From Corythoichthys intestinalis (lineage: Eukaryota > Chordata > Actinopteri > Syngnathiformes > Syngnathidae): a stretch of DNA of 64,000 nucleotides. A program made the translations under genes and the position numbers. The stretch is taken from NCBI RefSeq assembly GCF_030265065.1, contig NC_080402.1, forward strand, positions 57,864,001 through 57,928,000, given 5' to 3'. The number at the start of each line of letters is the position of its first letter. Position 1 is the stretch's first letter. Under the pieces are notes generated by a model. That model saw only the letters and a list, made by a program, of their open reading frames with translations. It was not told the origin of the DNA and made no database searches. Below, in pieces: positions 11,701-23,667 of this stretch.

Positions 11701-14700
11701 TATTTTGGCCCATTCCTCCATGCAGATCTTCTCTAGAGCAGTGATGTTTTGGGGCTGTCATTGGGCAACACGAACTTTCGACCCCCTCCACAGATGTTCT
11801 ATGGGTTGAAATCTGGAGACTGGCTAGGCCAATCCAGGACCTTGAAATGCTTCTTAAAAAGCCACTCCTTTGTTGCCCTGACTGTGTGTTTGGGATCATT
11901 GTCATGCTGAAAGACGCAGCCACTTTCACTCAAAATCTCTCGATACATGGCCCCATTCATTCTTTCCTTTACACAGATCAGTCGTCCTGTTCCCTTTGCA
12001 GAGAAACAGCCCCAGAGCATGATGTTTCCACCCCCATGCTTCACAGTGGGTATGGTGTTCTTTGAATGCAATTGCGTATTCTCTCTCCTCCAAACACGTG
12101 AACCTGTGTTTCTACCAAAAATTTCTATTTTGGTTTCATTTGACCATAACACATTCTCCCAGTCCTCTTCTGGATCATCCAAATGCTCTTTAACGAACCA
12201 CAGACGGGCCTGGACGTGTACTGGCTTCAGAAGGGGGACATGTCTGGCAGTGCAGGATTTGAGTCCGTGGCGGCGCATTGTGTTACTGATAGTAGACTTT
12301 GCTACTGTGGTCCCAGCTCTCTGTAGGTCATTCACTAGGTCCCCCCGTGTGGTTCTGGGATTTTTGTTCACCGTTCTTATCATTTTGATGCCATTGGGTG
12401 AGATCTTGCATGGAGCCCCGGATCGCGGGAGATTATCAGTGGTCTTGTATGTCTTCCATTTTCTAATAATTGCTCCCACAGTTGATTTCTTTACACCAAG
12501 CGAAGAGTTACAGAAAACGTTTGGCCTCCGTTATTGCCAACAAAGGGTACATAACAAAGTATTCAGATGAACTTTTGGTATTGACCAAATACTTATTTTC
12601 CACCATGATTTGCAAATAAATTCTTTAAAAATCAAAAAGTGATTTTCTGTTTTTTTTTCCACATTCTGTCTGTCATGGTTGAGGTTTACCCATGTTGACA
12701 ATTACCTCTCTAATCTTTTCAAGTAGGAGAACTTGCACAATTGGTGGTTGACTAAATACTAATTTTCCCCACTGTACACGTGTTAACAACAAGCCTAATA
12801 AAGAGTTTGTGTAGCGTAATCTGTTTCACCGATATTAATTATTCATTTATTTATTCTACATTGTTCTTCCCAGCGTCTCTCTGTATCTGACAAGTCATGT
12901 CGCTGAGCACATGCAGGCAGCAGTAAAATAAAATAAAAAAGTTGATTCTGCTGACTGTTCAATTGGCTGAGATACTGACATATGATCAGCATGCATGGTT
13001 CACTCTGATTGGTTCAAATGCATTTTTTTAACAACAAATAGAGGTAAAAAAAAACAAGCTTGTTGAATTAAAAGGGCAAGACTGGAAAATGGATCAGATC
13101 TTTAAGAGAAAAGAAAGAGTTGATGAGGTCTATTTTATTTTATTTTACTTGAGAGGTGCAGAACATCTTCCATGTTAATATGCACTTTGGACTTATTTTT
13201 GTTCATTTATGTAAGGCTACTTATCTATTTCCTTATATGGTAATTAAAAAAAAGTCAATGCTTGCTTTATATTCAAAATATATTCCATTTCATTCATATG
13301 AGTCATTTGTACTTATTTATTGTTAATGTATGTTACTCATATCGTAATTATTTTTTTTTAAAATGGCACTTTACTGTTCTTCAGTTTTCATGTACATCCT
13401 ATGTTCTTTAATAGTTAAAATTGAGGTTTTGTGTTTAGATTTGAGGAAATGAGGGAAAATAAAAATTAGATGGCGTTTTAGATGGAATTTTGTAAATCAG
13501 TGAAAAAATAATATTTTGAATGGACATCCCTTTCTCGTTTATGTTTTGTTTCAGTATAATGCAGTAGCCTAATGCATGTGAAACCTTTCATTCATTCATT
13601 CATTCATTCATTCTCCGAGCCGCTTATTCTTATGGGTGTCACGGGACGCTGGACCAAGTCCCAGCTAATTGTGGGCAGTAGGTGGGGTACACCCTGAATC
13701 GGTTGCCAGCGAATTGCAGGGCACAAGGAGACTAACAACCATTCGCGTGCACACACCCATACCTAGGGACAATTTAGAGTGTTCGATCAGCCTACCATTC
13801 ATGTTTTTGGGATGTGGGGGGGAAACCGAGGTACCCAGATAAAACCGACGCAGGCACGAGGAGAACATGTCAACTCCGCACGGGAAGGTGGAGTTCGGGA
13901 TTAAACCCTTGATCTCAGAACTGTTAGGCAGACGTGCTAACGTGTGAAATCTGTTGTTTTTTATTGTGTGTTATATTTATAACAGTGCCAAAAGCAGTTT
14001 TTGTATTTTGGTGGTTTTATGAGGTTTGCCCCCCCCCACCCCCCCCCAAATGAAAGAAAGAAAAATAAGGGCTCTTTAATGTAAGGGAGTTCCAGCAAGA
14101 AAGTCTAGCCACTTTCACCCCTGCGTTTACCCCTTTTCGCTTGCTGCATGTGCCGGTCTATTTTTTTCCCCTCAATCTCACGTTTGATTGGCTGATGACT
14201 TGACACCCCCTGCCACACACGCACACTTACACACCCCCAACAGAAATATGTCAACAACATGGCCGCCTCCTTCGAAGAGGAGGGAAATTAGAAGGTTTTT
14301 TTGGCCAGCAGCCGCCACTGTAAGTAATGTAAAAAGCCGCACCAATCCTCATGAAAATTCGTATAAGTCAATACAATTTTATTTTGCATTGATCATATAG
14401 CCTATCAATTAATTAGGTTCATATTCATGAGAAATGTAGTCCTGACCCCCATTCAATGACCTGTTTGGTCTTATTAATGTCCCGTCCTCAGCAAAAAGTG
14501 TACATGCGGGTTATGCTGTTTTATCATCCCTACCAATGTTGTGACCAAACCTACGACCTTGGATTCAGCACAAGTTACTTTCAACTTTGATTTGATTTTG
14601 ACATTCTATTACAATTGGCAGGTTTTGGACCTCTCCATGTGACAACTGATGCAGACGTATTTAAAGAAAGCATCAACAAACTGACCGCTAGTGGAGGCGG

Positions 14701-17700
14701 TGACATCCCAGAGCTTTGCCTGTCTGGACTGCAGGTGTTTCCTGCACAGTCAACCCTTTCTTAGCAAATGCTACTTCTGCATGCCTTCATTTTCACTATT
14801 TCGGGGAATTCAACAGAAAACAATAGTGTTATATAACATGGAATTAAAGTCACAATTATACACTGAGAATGAAAGCATTTTTATGCAAGTCAGTTGTTCT
14901 TTTTGAACTATTCTGTTATTGGTTTTCAGCTTGCCCTTACTGCTGCTCCACCTTCATCTGAGATATTTGTCTTCACTGATGCTCCAGCAAAAGATGCTGA
15001 CTTGAAAAACACTATTACGGCCCTTATTGAGAGCAGAAAGTCTGAGGTGAGTCATTTACCTGCCCAAATACAGTATTTGACTGTGAAATGTTTCAGTTAC
15101 TACGTGAGCGTCAATGACGATTTAACAATGTAATGTGACAACCGCTGTAACTGGCGTACAGAAAAGCATCTTAATTTTCAATATTTGGATCATGACTCAG
15201 ACTCAAATTCTGAGCATAGTAGGTGGACAGAAATGATAAAAGTGCTAGCAAATGCAAATAGATTGGTTAACTCATCTCTTGCGCTTTAAGGTGACTTTCA
15301 TGCTAACGGATGTCTTGGCTAGTCGACGCAAAAGAGCACTGAATCAAGCAGATGCTCAGCTATACCGTGACCTTGCTCGGGCTTCTGGAGGTCAGGCCAT
15401 TGAGGTCAGCAAGTCAGACCTTACTCTGGCTACGAGTGTTATAGAGGATTCCTCATCCAGTGCCTTGGTATGCAAAGTATAGATGCCAAGAGGAAACCAT
15501 GGAAACGAGTACATAAAAAAACATATTTTTAATTATATAATCTCTATCCTTCCTTTTCAGGTAACTGTCTTTCAAGATGTGGTGAACCCCGGAAAGCCAG
15601 ATAATTTTACATTTGCTTTGGATAGCTCACTACAAAACATTACTGTCTACATCACAGGAGCGTCCTCTCTCTCTTTTGATCTCATCAGTCCTACAGGTAC
15701 AGTATTATAACCTGCCTGCATGTTTTTCAAGCAATTTTTTGTGTCCCTATCACCTTCCTACCATTGCAGGTGAATCTCAGCGCTCCAGTGAGTCCAGTGG
15801 CCCTCTGGCATCACTGGCTTTAGCAGGTAACCTACGACGACTGACCCTCAACAATGTCAATGAAACAGGACGGTGGAATATCTATGTAGACTCCAATGAC
15901 CCCTACTCAGTTAAGGTCACAGGTCAGCAGTAAAATGAAATTTAAAGAGGGAGGTAATTTTTTCTTTGATCAAGTTTAACCAATTGCATGTTTTGAACAA
16001 CAGGTCAAAGTTTATTTAACTTCCTATACAATCTTGTGGAACCACAAGAGGGGGCCCATGCAGACTTCTTTCTAAAGGAAGGACGCCCTATTTCAGGTTA
16101 AATATTTGCGTCAGTTGAAATTTATTCATGCCTTATTTATACTCTTCATGCCACAGGAATTGGACAAAATAAATAAATAATTAACATTTGTCTTTCTTGT
16201 GTAAACTTTCAGGTGGTAATATGTCCCTCTTGGTCACAATGGCAGGAAGTGACAGTGTAACGATTCCTGAAGTCACGTTGTTTGACAGCTCAGGGCCAAC
16301 GGAGGTCAACGGGACTTTGACGGCATGTTCTGAAACATGAGAACCTAATTCAATAATTTCAAAGAGAATATACTGGAGCTAACATTTCCACAATAAGGGC
16401 TCTGTTTTTGTGTTGAGCTCAAATCTAGAGTGGCCTGCACCAAACACCAGTTTTTGCACTCACTATTATTGTCGTCGTCTCCCGCTTATCCGAATCTGGG
16501 TCGTGGGTGGTGCAGCAGCCTCAGCAGAGAGATCCAGACTACCCTCTCCCAGCCACTTCCTCTAGCTTGTCTATGAGAATTCCGAGGCGTTCCCAGGCCA
16601 GCCGAGAGATACAGTGCCTTGCAAAACTATTCAGCCCCCTTGAACCTTGCAACCTTTCGCCACATTTCAGGCTTCAAACAAAAAGATATAAAATTTTAAT
16701 TTTTTGTCAAGAATCAACAACAAGTGGGACACAATCGTGAAGTGGAACAAAATTTATTGGATAATTTAAACTTTTTTAACAAATAAAAAACTGAAAAGTG
16801 GGGCGTGCAATATTATTCGGCCCCCGTGCGTTAATACTTTGTAGCGCCACCTTTTGCTCCAATTACAGCTGCAAGTCGCTTGGGGTATGTTTCTATCAGT
16901 TTTGCACATCGAGAGACTGACATTCTTGCCCATTCTTCCTTGCAAAACAGCTCGAGCTCAGTGAGGTTGGATGGAGAGTGTTTGTGAACAGCAGTCTTCA
17001 GCTCTTTCCACAGATTCTCGATTGGATTCAGGTCTGGACTTTGACTTGGCCATTCTAACACCTGGATACGTTTATTTCTTAACCATTCCATTGTAGATTT
17101 GGCTTTATGTTTTGGATCATTGTCCTGTTGGAAGATAAATCTCCGTCCCAGTCTCAGGTCTTGTGCAGATACCAACAGGTTTTCTTCCAGAATGTTCCTG
17201 TATTTGGCTGCATCCATCTTCCCGTCAATTTTAACCATCTTCCCTGTCCCTGCTGAAGAAAAGCAGGCCCAAACCATGATGCTGCCACCACCATGTTTGA
17301 CAGTGGGGATGGTGTGTTCAGGGTGATGAGCTGTGTTGCTTTTACGCCAAACATACCGTTTTGCATTGTGGCCAAAAAGTTCAATTTTGGTTTCATCTGA
17401 CCAGAGCACCTTCTTCCACATGTTTAGTGTGTCTCCTAGGTGGCTTGTGGCAAACTTTAAACGAGACTTTTTATGGATATCTTTGAGAAATGGCTTTCTT
17501 CTTGCCACTCTTCCATAAAGGCCAGATTTGTGCAGTGTACGACTGATTGTTGTCCTATAGACAGACTCTCCCACCTCAGCTGTAGATCTCTGCAGTTCAT
17601 CCAGAGTGATCATGGGCCTCTTGGCTGCATCTCTGATCAGTTTTCTCCTTGTTTGAGAAGAAAGTTTGGAAGGACGGCCGGGTCTTGGTAGATTTGCAGT

Positions 17701-20700
17701 GGTCTGATGCTCCTTCCATTTCAATATGATGGCTTGCACAGTGCTCCTTGAGATGTTTAAAGCTTGGGAAATCTTTTTGTATCCAAATCCGACTTTAAAC
17801 TTCTCCACAACAGTATCTCGGACCTGCCTGGTGTGTTCCTTGGTTTTCATAATGCTCTCTGCACTTTAAACAGAACCCTGAGACTATCACAGAGCAGGTG
17901 CATTTATACGGAGACTTGATTACACACAGGTGGATTCTATTTATCATCATCGGTCATTTAGGACAACATTGGATCATTCAGAGATTCTCACTGAACTTCT
18001 GGAGTGAGCTTGCTGCACTGAAAGTAAAGGGGCCGAATAATATTGCACGCCCCACTTTTCAGTTTTTTATTTGTTAAAAATGTTTAAATTATCCAATAAA
18101 TGTTCCACTTCACGATTGTGTCCCACTTGTTGTTGATTCTTGACAAAAAAATTAAATTTCATATCTTTATGTTTGAAGCCTGAAATGTGGCGAAAGGTTG
18201 CAAGATTCAAGGGGGCCGAATACTTTTGCAAGGCACTGTATAATCCCTCCAGCATGTCCTGGGTCAGCCGCGAGATCTCCTCCCAGTCGGACATACCTGA
18301 AACACACCCCGAAGGAGGCATCCAGGGGGCATCCTTATCAGATGTCTGAACCACCTCAGCAGCTCTACTCCGAGTCGCTCCCAGATGACCGAGCTCCTCA
18401 CTCTCTCTCTACTAAGGCTGAGCACAGCCACTTTGCGAAGGAAACTCATTTCAGCTGCTTGTTTCAGCAATCTTATTCTTTCAGTCATTACCCAAAGTTC
18501 ATGGCCATAGGTGAGGGTAGGAACGTTGATTTACCGATAAATCGAGAGCTTTGCCTTCTGGCTCAGCTCTCTCATCACCACAACAGACCACCCCAATCCG
18601 CCTTTCGATCTCATACTCTGACCTACCCTCACTCGTGAACAAGATCCTGAGATAGTTCAACTCCTTCACTGGGGCAAGCACTAACCCCCAACCTGGAGCA
18701 AGCAATCCACCCTTTTCCAGCTGAGAACCATGGTCTCAGACTTGGAGGTGCTGATCCTCATTCTAGCCCCTTCACACACAGTACCAGTCTTAGGAGACCC
18801 ACGGGCCATGTAGGGCTCCTTCAGTTTGATGGCCACCCTCACCTCTGGTGTCCACCATCTAGTTTGGGGATTTCCACCACGACTGGTCCCAGCTACCTTG
18901 CGGCCACAGCTCTGAGCTCCGCAGCAAGAATGGCAGAGCAGAACAAGGCCTATTCAGACTAATATGTCCCCCACCACCTCCGAAACGCTGTCGAAGCTCT
19001 GCCGGAGGTGCAAGTTGAAAATTGGCCTGACAGGTTCTTCCGCCAGGTGTTCCCAGCAAATCCTCACTTTCCGTTCAGGCCTACCAAGTCTACATGGTGT
19101 TTTCCCCTGCCATCTGATCCGACTCACAAACCGGTTGGGTGTCAGTTGACAGCTCTGCTCCTCTCTCCAGGACCAGTGTCTCTCCAGTGTCAAGAACATA
19201 CAGCCGCAGGTCTTATGACACAACTACAAAGTCGATCATTGATTGATGGCCTAAGGCAGGGGTCCCCAACCTTTTTTGCACCACGGACCGGTGTTATTTG
19301 GGTCTTTTTTTTCACGGACCGGTGTTCTGACAAATTTTGTAACCCATCAAAAATTGCAACGATGCGGTTCTGCGCATGCGCGTAACGTTAAACATAGCCG
19401 CAAAATGCGCAAATGCAGCGATTCCAAAGTAAACACTACAAATTTTCTTGAAAGAAAGGAATATTAACTTACGTTTGATCATGGAAGGACTTGTAGAAAA
19501 GTTCTCCTTAGATTCATCCTGCCATGTAAGCTGCACACAACAGCTGCACACCGCGCTCACCATTAACGACTTCGCTTTGTCGTTAAACATTAATTAAGAA
19601 GCCCGCTTCACAAAGATACGATGTTAGAAATTGTAGCAGGGTTTTCAATGCTCTTGTCGCGATGTCAGGATATTCCAGAATGACTTTAATCCAGAACCTC
19701 GGTAGAGTTGTTGTCTCGAATGTACGTTTAATAAGGTCGCCGTCATTTGTGATCTCTCTGTTTATTTACAAATGGGTCACGAATCCACTCCTTCGCAGTT
19801 CGTGGGTCTTCGAGGTTGTAGGCCCGTCAGGCGCCCTTTTCAGCGTAAAAATATCCTTTTCGCCGTAAAAATATCTCAAAAGACGTCTGTTTTCCAGTTA
19901 TCTTTGCTCGTGTGGGGGCTAATTATTTCCGGGAACAAATGTGCTGCGCCCGTGGCCTAGTAATACGTTATTATCGAGGACAAGCGCACATAGATATATT
20001 ATATACACAAACAAGATGTACTGCTAGCAGTCCAGTCAATGGAGTTCTATGACAACATTGTAATCTATCCCGTAGTATTATATCTAGAGTAGACAGAGAT
20101 ATTGGTGTGTTAAGCAGGGGCACAGGGTTAATTCGGCCAGAATGCGGTCGTTATTAAATTATTATTTCAGTGCAGCCCGGTCACAAATGCGCCACGGACC
20201 GGTATCGGTCCGCGGCCCGGCAGATGGGGACCCCTGGCCTAAGGTGTCCTGGTGCCACATGCACCGATGGACATCCTTATGTCCGAAGTCCAATAACTGA
20301 ACACCACTCGGGTCAGGTCAGGCAGGCCATTCCTCCCGACCGCTCCTCTCCAGGCTTCATTGTCATTGCCCACAGTGGGTGTTGAAGACCCCCAATAGGG
20401 CAATGGAGTCTTTTTTCAGGGAACTTTCCAGAACCTTTCCTATGGACTCCAAAAAGGGCAGGTAATCTGTACTACCATTTGGTGCATATTCACTGATAAC
20501 AGTGGGAACCCGTTCCCCGACCCTAAGGCGCAGGGAAGCGACAGCACTGAGGCTATCAAAAAAACCCACGCCAGCTTCTCCCGCAGAGCAACTCCAGAAA
20601 AGGAGAGTGTTCAACCCTTGTCAAGGACTTGGGTGCCAGAGCTATGTGCCGAGGTGAAGCCGACGATATCTAGCCGGAATCATTCAACCTCTTCCACAAG

Positions 20701-23667
20701 CTTGTGCTCCGTCCCAGCCAGAGAGCAGATGTTCCATGTCCCAAAAGCCGGTTTCCATAACGGGGGATCGGACCGCCAAGACCCCCGCCTTGGTCCGCTA
20801 CCCGGTCCACATTTCAAGCTCAAGTATCCGGTTCGGGCTGTGCTCGGCCAGGCCCCATGACTCACTAGTATATCAACTATTATTCCAGAAAAAAACATTT
20901 TTGATAGGCCAAAAGCTGCAACCTTTATCATTGTAAATTTGTAAATTTAAAGCGATGGCTAAAAACATATTTTTAGCCCCTTTCACACACACCTGAACAC
21001 TGTTTAAATCCCTGGATTTAAACGTGTAGCACTAATGTGTGAAACCAATTTCCTGGGCCGACTGACACTGAGATGACGCGTACATTTACTGAGCCGCATC
21101 TTAGTATAATGTCTGGGACTTTCCTGGGAAGCGGTGTGTGTGAAAGCAAGCTTTAAATTCCTGGGTCACAGCACGATGGCTGATGACGTGAATATCATGG
21201 CGGGCTGATGATCATTTCCTCTTTCTTCACAATAAGACGAAAAGCAGTAAACAAACATTGCAATTATTAACATAGGAAACTGGATATAGCAAAATTAAAC
21301 TTGAAAACATAACGAAATTAAATTGCTACTGAATCATAAAGCTGAGAAAGAGAGTCCATCGTCCATCTTTGGAAATGTGTGGTTTATTTTGTTGCCAATG
21401 TTAGGCAAGGACAAGGTTGTATCTCAAAGCAGAAAACAACGGAGGCATGCATTCCAGGGTTTATTAAATACAAGCAAAAATACACATGATCACGGATTAG
21501 TGGAAATAACTCAATGGGTAGGTGTAAGTAGGTCAACGTGGATCAATAATACTAACCTAAGCGGTAGGCAGAGTGCCGATAAGACAAGAAAACAAATACA
21601 CTCAAATACCAGCACAACGTAGAGGATTTCAAAACAAGCGCAGCAGACGAACAAGCTAGCAAATGCACGAAATTCGAGAGTATAAGGTGTCAAATGGCGC
21701 CCAGCAAATTAATATCTGGGCACCATTCTCTTGGGTCGCCTGGGCTTAAATAGCCTTGATGAGCTTATATTGGCTGCAGGTACGACGTCGGGAACGCTCC
21801 CATAACCGAAACAGGATCTGACCAACAGAATGTGACAGCTGATGCCGACCAAAAATGACGTAATGTTGGGTTATAAAATCGTGCCAGCAGCCCTCCCCAC
21901 ACAGAGAGCGCTGAGTCGGCAAAACGGGACAAGTTAGTGAAAGTGTCCAACCTGTGAAATTCCTGGGATATCTCTCCATGTGTGAATGTGATGATGCGAG
22001 TAAATCCCATGTCACCCTCCATGGGCATTTACCGGGATATGTGTTTGAAGGGGCTTATATTTGTCATAACTGCACAGCATTCATTCCATTGCCACAAATT
22101 TTTTTGATACATACATACTCTAATGAAAATTTCAGCAAGACAATTGCTATTCTTTTACAATATTGTCCTTTTTTTCACAGTCATTAGGAGGATCTGACTT
22201 CCTGGTAACATTTATTGAGATTCCAGCGGGTGATTTTGTGGTTAGGTTAAACGGAGAAGAAGGCAGTCCATTATCAAGGTCATCTCTTAGTAGGTTCCAA
22301 AGGCAGGCTTCAACTCGGATTAAGACTTCCAGTATTTCTGTGACTGTAAGACCAAACATTTCTTTGCTTTTTATTAAAAGAAGACTTGAACAAACCTTTA
22401 AATGTATTTTCCTATTTTAAAGGCTCAACCTAAAAGCACCATCATAGAACCAGGCTCCACTATATCCATCACTTTCACTGTCACCAAAACAACCAATGGA
22501 GTCATTAACGAGACCGCAACAGGGACCTTTGCAGTGCGTGCCACCAATGACCGCAGCTTTGACTCAACATCACCCAGTTCTATTACCATTGAAGCAGACA
22601 CCGGTGGGAAAGCCAACGGCACAGTGACCCTCACCGCCCCTGACAGCGCGGCATCAGGCTCTGATATCACGCTTACCATCGAGGCAGAAGATGAAGCTAC
22701 GACTGATATCAACTATACTGTTCTTCGGTTTTCAATTGCTGCTGAGGTCAAAGAAAATCAATTATAATACAAACACATACAAAGCGCCCTCCTGTCTCAT
22801 CTGTTTTCCTGTAATTGTAAGGCTGTGTTCAGATTGCGGGCTTTTCCGATTCCACTCGGATTCCTCCTCAAATCTGATATTTAGGTATAGTTAGCATTAT
22901 TTTTAGCAAGTGTCCAAATCAGATTTGGGCCTGTTTGGACTGGGCCTCATTATTGACACACCCGACAGGTTGCTGTGGCAACAAAGGCGTCATACAGCAT
23001 AGAGTGATGTGTCAGACTGAGAAGCATATTGTAAACATCTGATATGAAACTACCTCCCGTAGGTGGTTTCAATCCACCTTGCAAAAATCAGATTTTTATG
23101 CATTGTAATTGTTCAGACAACAAAAAAGCCATTCAGTTTCAATCTGGATGGGCTAAATATTCCATTTTGGCTGACAGTCTGAACAAAGCCTAACTGACTT
23201 ACACCTTAGTCAATAACTACTCCGCTGTCTGTCTCCAGGTGACTGATGTTAATGGACCAGTGTGCCAAGAGATCAGCACATCCACCAATTGTTCAGCGCT
23301 CTGCTACACCTCCCAGTGGAAGTTTGTGGCTAATGTGACTGACGGTGTGAATGGGACTGGTATTGAAAGAATCACCGTCCGTGAAGGAAACGGCACTCTC
23401 AACACGACCGTAGTAGTCGGGCTGGGGGGCGAGAACATCACTGTGGCCTCCTACCTGGCTTCTTGCTGTGCAGACAGAGTGGAGCTGACTGTTGTGGACA
23501 ATGTAGGAAATGTTGGAATTTGTTTGGGCCAAGTGCGACAGTCCACCACAGTTGCGCCTGTGACTGCAAATAATTTGACAACTAACTCCACTTCCACTGG
23601 ACAGCACACGATTAGCACAACACTTTGGATCTGGATACTTGTTGTGACACTTTCACTTTGGAAATGA
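8743..23667 (+). CDS. vwa7-like: von Willebrand factor A domain-containing protein 7-like, 17 coding exons
   Basis: Inferred coding exons with GT-AG borders: 8743-8937, 9025-9232, 9656-9741, 9835-9928, 10307-10435, 10538-10769 (or 10724), 10820-10989, 14622-14734, 14930-15046, 15291-15467, 15561-15696, 15770-15922, 16004-16096, 16213-16322, 22181-22345, 22423-22746, 23239-23667. The joined frame stays open for 976 codons (human VWA7 is about 890). An N-terminal signal peptide ([13 protein letters not shown] core, cleavage near KS/F) precedes the family block [16 protein letters not shown]-like (here [15 protein letters not shown]) and GKCSHGG..GGINKD. The vWA domain starts with [13 protein letters not shown], its metal-binding (MIDAS) Asp near residue 330, and runs to [15 protein letters not shown] at about 460-463 is a possible furin site. 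Ig-like repeats follow, and a hydrophobic C-terminus ([14 protein letters not shown]) suggests a GPI or membrane anchor. Role: secreted or cell-surface protein; function of the family is poorly known. The exon ending 16322 is followed by GC, not GT. Confidence 0.85.
11385..12774 (-). mobile_element. Tc1-like copy B with a rearranged right end
   Basis: Both termini show CAGTG and TA flanks (TA at 11383-11384 and 12775-12776). The right end, from about 12502, is not the normal N-terminal side of the element: it is an inverted copy of about 270 bp of the left end (11385-11690), including the AAAACGTTTGGCCTCCG block. The element therefore has unusually long inverted repeats and has lost the start of its transposase gene. 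It lies in the intron between exons ending 10989 and starting 14622 of the vwa7-like gene. Confidence 0.85.
11799..12500 (-). pseudogene. Tc1 transposase, N-terminally lost, catalytic residue changed
   Basis: Minus-strand frame runs from [20 protein letters not shown] to PSQSPDFNP. The first catalytic motif reads LWSNETK, so Asp is replaced by Asn. The second (FQHDNDPKH) is intact and the frame ends just before the expected IENLW Glu. The N-terminal helix-turn-helix is gone because of the rearranged right end. Inactive copy. Confidence 0.85.
13585..13945 (+). repeat. L2/Maui-like LINE or SINE tail
   Basis: Starts with an ATTC tetranucleotide run, then CCGAGCCGCTTATTCTTATG and the same GTTTTTGGGATGTGGGG and CTGTTAGGCAGACGTGCTAA blocks as 5950-6172. 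Intronic in the vwa7-like gene. Confidence 0.7.
16612..18238 (-). mobile_element. Full-length Tc1-like transposon with intact transposase
   Basis: Flanked by TA (16610-16611 and 18239-18240). Termini are CAGTGCCTTGCAAAACTATT and, on the other strand, CAGTGCCTTGCAAAAGTATT. The two inverted repeats run for about 210 bp and differ at roughly ten positions, including a small indel. The element is 1627 bp, normal for the family, and encodes an uninterrupted transposase. It sits in the LINE in the 5.9-kb intron of the vwa7-like gene, on the strand opposite to the gene. Confidence 0.92.
16831..17850 (-). CDS. Tc1-type transposase, 339 residues, uninterrupted
   Basis: Cut-and-paste DDE transposase of the Tc1/mariner superfamily. 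Residues 1 to about 110 form two helix-turn-helix modules joined by a GRPR-like linker ([11 protein letters not shown], about 53-63), which would bind the inverted repeats. The catalytic triad is Asp152 (VLWSDETK), Asp243 ([11 protein letters not shown]) and Glu278 ([11 protein letters not shown]), giving 34 residues between the second Asp and Glu, the DD34E signature. The glycine-rich box [10 protein letters not shown] lies at 185-194. Length equals that of functional relatives, and no frame disruption is seen. Start chosen as the first Met, [12 protein letters not shown], matching the usual Tc1 start. Activity cannot be judged from sequence; the TIR differences argue for some age. Confidence 0.93.
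   Translation of the reverse strand: MKTKEHTRQVRDTVVEKFKVGFGYKKISQALNISRSTVQAIILKWKEHQTTANLPRPGRPSKLSSQTRRKLIRDAAKRPMITLDELQRSTAEVGESVYRTTISRTLHKSGLYGRVARRKPFLKDIHKKSRLKFATSHLGDTLNMWKKVLWSDETKIELFGHNAKRYVWRKSNTAHHPEHTIPTVKHGGGSIMVWACFSSAGTGKMVKIDGKMDAAKYRNILEENLLVSAQDLRLGRRFIFQQDNDPKHKAKSTMEWLRNKRIQVLEWPSQSPDLNPIENLWKELKTAVHKHSPSNLTELELFCKEEWARMSVSRCAKLIETYPKRLAAVIGAKGGATKY
19257..20236. mobile_element. Non-autonomous hAT element (MITE)
   Basis: Perfect 8-bp target duplication GCCTAAGG (19249-19256 and 20237-20244). Ends are CAGGGGTCCCCAACC and GATGGGGACCCCTG, followed inward by CACCACGGACCGGT and its complement. This is typical of hAT. No transposase is seen in its 980 bp. Inserted in the LINE inside the vwa7-like intron. 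Confidence 0.9.
20975..22055. mobile_element. Harbinger-like non-autonomous element
   Basis: Ends GCCCCTTTCACACACA and TGTGTTTGAAGGGGC are inverted repeats, and each is flanked by TTA, which fits the 3-bp TWA target of PIF/Harbinger. A fragment of the same family is at about 59820-59895. No transposase found. Confidence 0.65.
22821..23190. mobile_element. Harbinger-like MITE in the last intron
   Basis: Inverted ends GGCTGTGTTCAGA and TCTGAACAAAGCC, each flanked by TAA (22818-22820 and 23191-23193). The element is 370 bp, non-coding, and lies 48 bp upstream of the last vwa7-like exon. Confidence 0.75.

Larger units (their letters stand above)
16465..20870 (-). mobile_element. Old non-LTR retrotransposon (Rex3/RTE-like), split by two insertions
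   Basis: Minus-strand pieces in three blocks: 20245-20870 holds an APE endonuclease remnant ([29 protein letters not shown]), 18239-19256 holds the region after the endonuclease and the end of the reverse transcriptase region ([35 protein letters not shown]), and 16465-16610 holds the C-terminal WERLGI and RPRFG-like end. The RT core with its catalytic motif is missing and frames are broken. It is cut by the Tc1 element 16612-18238 and the hAT MITE 19257-20236. Clade is my recognition of a common teleost LINE, not proven. Confidence 0.7.

Noticed and set aside
8743-23667. Assignment to CLCA (calcium-activated chloride channel regulator)
   Set aside because: The vWA start [10 protein letters not shown] and [23 protein letters not shown] blocks are those of VWA7, and the CLCA N-terminal metalloprotease HExxH domain is absent.
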